Origin: Owenia fusiformis
Taxonomy: Eukaryota; Annelida; Polychaeta; Sabellida; Oweniidae
Reading direction: 5' to 3'
Length of the DNA stretch: 64,000 nt
NCBI GenBank assembly: GCA_903813345.2
Contig: CAIIXF020000009.1
Location: forward strand, 10,102,030 to 10,166,029
A program made the translations under genes and the position numbers. The notes beneath the pieces are model-generated. The model ran no database searches. It saw only the letters and a list, made by a program, of their open reading frames with translations, and was not told the origin of the DNA. This document shows, one piece after another, positions 54,601 to 60,600 of this stretch. Within the stretch, counting starts at the first letter, position 1; every line of letters begins with the position of its first letter.

Positions 54601-57600
54601 AACATGCAAAATATCACCACCTACCATTTGTTACAGATGCCCAAGGCCAGACACCAGATGCCAAACGCCATCTCAATAAATGGAGACCATAATAATATGT
54701 CACCGCTTTTGATGGTGACATAAAAAACAGCAATGACATACATTTTGTGATATAACGTCATCAATTTGTATTAAACAGGTCATATAGATGATCACTGCTT
54801 GAAACCGAGCAAAATATTAATATTTGACCTTTCATGATGTTTAAATAGATTGACGCCTTTGAATCAAATCAGTTAAAAAATTCATGTAGATGTTCACTGC
54901 TTGAATCGCAGCACAAATATTTATTTTTGACCATGCAGTCATGATGTTTCGCCTTTTTAAATAGATTGACGCCTATGAATCAAAAAAACTGTTTTGACCC
55001 CTGTCAATGATAGTCAAAATTACAAATACCTGTATCATTTCTAGACCAATTAATTCAGTGACATGGAAACTATATATTTTTCACTCAATAAGCTTGAATC
55101 AGCTTTGTTTCATTTTTGTTATTTTAGTGTTTTATTTATGATTGTCAAATAGTAACGTTCATAGTAGCTGTCTCAAAAGCTGAATTACTTTGCTAATACT
55201 AATTCAATTTTGAATCATTTTTTATGTTGCTCATACCTCTTCCACTCATAGAATAAATGATAAACTATGCAGAAACTACGCCATACAACCTCGGATCTAA
55301 AAAATATGTTGCTATACTTGGAAGTTCTGAACCAAAAATAGATTGATGACATCATGATTTATGCAAATTAGCTAATTTGCATAATTGAATATCGTTACCA
55401 TACCGGTTATTCAATTCGGATCAATTTGATACCAAGATCTCTTCTATAGACCAAATAATGACAAAGCTACCAAACATTTCAATTCTAAGGTAAGATGTTT
55501 AAAGTGTCTCGCATATTCGATCAAAATTTGCCATGCAAACATGTTAGTCTACTTTACTGGCCCCCCTTGCTGTAACAAGGAACCCAAAACACATTAAAAC
55601 GTAAACATAAACCAATTAGTCACTTCACTATGAAAGTGGGGGTGTTAGCAAATGTATATTAGCAGAATACGCTATGTGCATGCACTAACACAATATCAGT
55701 GGTCATTTACTGTGTCAACTTAGTAACCCTTGCATATCGTGCTCACTCAAGTATTGAATAATTTTTTATGATCTAAATGTTTGTGGTTTATAAAAAATGT
55801 GATATATTTTAGTTAGAAATACATTAATTAATATATTCATTCAAACAGCACTAGAATGCGGGAAGAAAGAGCAATGGTGACAAAATGCAGACAGAATTTT
55901 CCGTAAGGGTTTCAAACATTTCTGAACACAATCATACATGTACTTCATGTGTACTGTTATTTTTAGTGCTGTATTTATAGATATAATTTCACGTATTAAA
56001 ATCATATTTTCCAGCAATGACTTCAAATTCGGAACCACACCCATATCACATTTTCTTCAATAACTCCAAACATGTGTAAACATTGAACATGTGCATATAA
56101 ATTCAGATTTCACTAGTTCTTTCCTATTCGAGTACCTCATACACCCCTGCATGGATTTGAGTTGGATTCGCTTTTTATACGTGAGCCGACACACTCGCAA
56201 ACGCTGATTGGATAAAGATTGCGAGAATCTTTAAAGTTAATTGTTAAATGATAACGTTCATGGTAGCTGCCTAGAAAGCTTAATAACTTTGTTAGTTCTG
56301 ATCCAATTTTGAATCCGTTTTCACTTTTATGTTGCTTAAACCTTTTGCTCATAGAATAAAAGTCATAACCTTGAAGAAATTCTACCGTACGGCTTCAGTT
56401 CTTAAAGATACATTGCTATACTTGAAAATTCTGAACCAAAAATGGATTTATGACAACACGATTTATGCAAATGAGCTAATTTGCATAATTGAATATTGTA
56501 ATTATATGGGAAATTATTTTAGGTTTAATTTGATACCAATATCATTTCTATAGACAAAATAATGACAATGCTACAAATGATTTAAGATTCCAAGGTAAGA
56601 TGTCTATAGATGCGTAACCATGGTAACGGAATGCTACAGTACAGAGCAACCAATGAGAGTTTGCAAGGGCATCCGGCAGAAAATTGAACCTCAAAGTGTA
56701 ACCTTTCAAAAAAGTATGGATGCCATAAATTAACAGAGACGAACACGTTGGGTAAATTTTTTGAAACGATAGAGAGACATGGGTTTCTGACTAATAGTGA
56801 AATATTGGACCAAGGGCTGCTGAAATGACGTTATTGTACTATTATCATTATTTTCTTATATGCAATAATATTTGAAATAAACAAAAATCAAAATCTAAAG
56901 AGGTAGCAAAAATATATATTGTAAACTATAAGATGAAATCTTTTCAAAAAGGGAGCCAGTATTTTCCTTCCAATATACTTAAGAAAAATACCAGATACTT
57001 GATTAAATGCAGAAGTTAGATTTAAAATGAAGACATATCTAAATTCAAAAGATCTGAATGTCTAGTCTTCAAAATGGTAGCAAAAAATCAAAGCATTACC
57101 ATTGAATAAAGGAACAAGTGTTCGAGACTATCTAACTCTTCAGAATGTTTGAGCAAGGAATATTGTAAAAAATACAATTTTAGAATGTTACATGGAGCTC
57201 ATCAATTGTATTTGTTGCTAATTTAAAATCAAAATGTTTTCAGATAAAGTTACAGGTGTGTGTTATCTGAGAACCATTTCTCCAGAAAAATAATGTCCGT
57301 TCTGCAAAACGGCAAATAACCACGCGGTAGGATCTCTTCGGGACGTATCGAAACCACTCCGTCCCGAAAAAACCGTTAATTTGAATTTAAAACCTAACCC
57401 AGTGTTTGAAAATCAAGGATTGTGAGTCTCACACTTCACCATTTTTCTTCAAACTTGTTCCGTACAAAGCTTCACAGAAATACCTTTCAGTCGATACATT
57501 GTTTTTGTGTACAAAGTACCTCGTTTTAGCGGCGTTTTGGTCCCCAGCTGCGAGATAAAGCAAATTTTCATAACTTTCAACTGTAAGTCAAGTTATCTCG

Positions 57601-60600
57601 CCAGTCTTTTACCCATTCTCGCTCATAATTTCAGAATGGACTCCCATTACAACCTTCCATCGCTACGTTTTGATTTTTGGGCATCAAACGCAGCAGTTTC
57701 TAAATCATCCACACATCTCTTAAAATTTGACTAATACGTCCCGTCACCTTCCACTACGCCCCGCCGAGTCTATGACTACAAACGTGGAGTTGTATTCTAA
57801 AACATTTTGTTCATCGATGTGTAATTTTACATAGGTTTGCCTTGGTCGATTCTTAACACCAGCCTTAAGTTTAGCATACATACGGAGTATAACTATAACT
57901 GATTGCATGAAATTGATAATTTAAATGTTTGTGAAGATGTTGCTTTTTAACTTTAATTATATGTTATTATCCTGTATTTGATTTTGTGAGGAAACCAAGT
58001 GTCTGGTTTGAAACACAATATAATCTGGAATCCTGTTTTGCTAATGTTCAACATAAATAATTTATAAATTATCGGCCGAGGGCAGATTAGAGCGGATCAA
58101 TCAATGATGTACAAAAAGTAACATGTAAAAGAAAAAACGCTATACTCACTGGTGATCCGCTCGATTACGCTGGTTACCAAAACGAATCGTTTTGGTAACA
58201 AGATGGCTGCTGTTCCGGCTGAAGAAATCGGTAAGAATTTTCGTTTTCCTTGATATCTCGAGATACAGCACGAATCATCCAGATCTTTTCGGCCGAAATA
58301 TGGATAAGCAAAATATCTTTCTGGACAACCAAGTGATTTTAATCGAAATAGTTTGTAGGATGACAGGAACGCCCATTTAATCCCTCGCTTTGGTTACATA
58401 TACGAATTGATGATAATACGACAACGGTCACGCATTTGAATACACTTGTAACCGAAACGGTTATGTTTAGCTATTGATAATCAATCAAAGAAATGTATAT
58501 GTGTTATTTCTTTTTTTGAACGGCATCTTATGATACATATGTTTAAGTGCTACTACTGCAACACCGGGGATAATCAAATCGAACGTGTTATATAGAACAT
58601 GAAATGAGACGGTACCTCACCGAGGACCTTAAAGTGCATAAACGATATCTCAGGGAGGAAGTCGGGGGATTTAAGTATAGGTCCCACCATTTTGGGATAA
58701 CGGTACAGAAAATAAAGGACCTCCAGAGGGAAGGGGCCAAGGTCTCCATTAATGAGACCACCACACTACAACTCCACATCAAGAGACTCTCATTACCCTG
58801 TGGAGGTTAGCCTTGCCTAAGTCGATATCTTTTTACTTATCTGATCTTGAATTATTAATAATAGAAATCAAAATAAGTAAAAGAGACCGACTTGGGCAAG
58901 GCTATGTGGAGGTGAATACTTTAAAACTCACTTTGTCCCCCACCTATGCATTTGGCCAAACTATGTTTATTAACTTTCTAAGATAAAAGTATTCCGAATG
59001 GTTCCGTTGATTATTTTAGAAGTTGAATATAGTGGATATAGTGACTTAAAAGATACTGAATTTGGATGACCAAAATGAGTTGAAACCAATTGTTTTTCTA
59101 AACGGGGAAATAACATTGTCAACACTCATCTTAAGAGAGTTCAGTTTTCATTTCAATAACTCATTGATATCAAAATAAAGAATATTCAAACATGACCGTG
59201 CTCTATTTGAATTTCTAAACCAATCAGAATGCAGCATATCCAATAATGAACGTTCATTATTTCTCCATATACTGTAGGCAAGACCGTGCTGTATTGTATT
59301 TATGTATTTATGCACTAAACATAAACATGTAATACGTATCAGAATGATACTATACAATTTTATATCACAAAGAACATTTTGTCATGACTATACATATTTT
59401 CTAAGTTCATCATCATGCCACAGTGTAAATGTACTGTATGACATCCAAGGCAAAGTACTAACAAAGCCGGGTGTGAAAGAAATTATGGTCCCCTGGGGAT
59501 TATGGTCCCCTTTCCTAACGGCCCTTTCTGGCCCTGATTGTGTATAAATAATAAGGAAAATAATTGTAATCAGGTCACCATTATATAAATCAATAGAGAC
59601 TAGGACCATAATTTGATAGGACCACCTACGCTTTTACACCGGTGGGTGTGTGTTTATTTAACAAAAAGTTGATACGTTTCTTCAGGTTCAACAAAGTTAT
59701 AGGTTAGGGTTGTCCAAATCTGCAAAATTTTCCAAAAATCTGTCATCTGATAGATTCTAGTTACAAATTGACTCTTGGTACAAATATTTCCACTCTAGAC
59801 CCCTGGGAAATTTTGCCACGCGTCTCACTTGAAGTTTTGGTAATTTTGACAAATATGCCGTTTTCATAAATGGTTTATAACTCAAAATTAAACTATTGTA
59901 TTTCAGGAATATGTATTTTTTCTTCATCATGTATGATTTTCAATAACCCTACAGGCACCACTTTTTTTAGCTTAATCCATCGGGAAACTGTTGTGTGTCA
60001 ACCTTTCTTCTGTATGATTCCATTGGATTACATTATGAAACGTGTACCATATAAAATGATACATGTTTCTAACGTTATGCTGAAAATAATATAATTGACA
60101 TCACTCATCCTTTCGCATTTTAACATTTTTTCAAGGATAGGGCACTTTAAACGTTTCTTAAAAATATTTTCAATTGTTCAGTAATTAAAATCTTTATATT
60201 GCAATATCGGGAAATCTAAATTTTAGGGAGATTTTGGACCACCCTATTATAGGTATATTGAAAATGGACAAGAATGGGTAAATCTTAAAACACAATCCGA
60301 TTGGTATTTAGAATCGACAATGGCAACCTACAAACGGACACATCGATGGACAAATTGTTTTAGAATGCAACTCTACGTGTATAGTGATAGACTCGGCGGG
60401 GCGTAGTGGAAGATGACGGGGCGTATTGGTCAAATTTGAAGAGATGTGTGGATGATTTAGAAACTGCTGCGTTTGATGCCCAAAAATCAAGACGTAGCGA
60501 TGGAAGCTTGTAATGGGAGTCCATTCTGAAATTATGGGCGAGAATGGGTAAAAGACTGGCGAGATAACTTGACTTACAATTGAAAGTTATGAAAATTTGC

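Larger units (their letters stand above)
50084..56850. mobile_element. Large foldback with two repeat units per arm
   Basis: The left arm (50084 to about 51040) and right arm (about 55150-56850) are inverted copies. Outer ends GTAATAACGTCATTTC and GAAATGACGTTATTG are followed by AGTCAGAAACCCATG / CATGGGTTTCTGACT. Each arm has two direct units, and each unit holds a palindrome of the form ATGCAAATTAGCTAATTTGCAT (50430, 50802, 55360, 56463) next to a TGACGTCA-type site. No transposase recognised; the spacer contains a mariner at 53324-54279. Confidence 0.7.

Noticed and set aside
54378-54620. Small ORF at 54378-54620 and many others of 60-100 codons
   Set aside because: AT-rich random open frames without motif, conservation or codon pattern.
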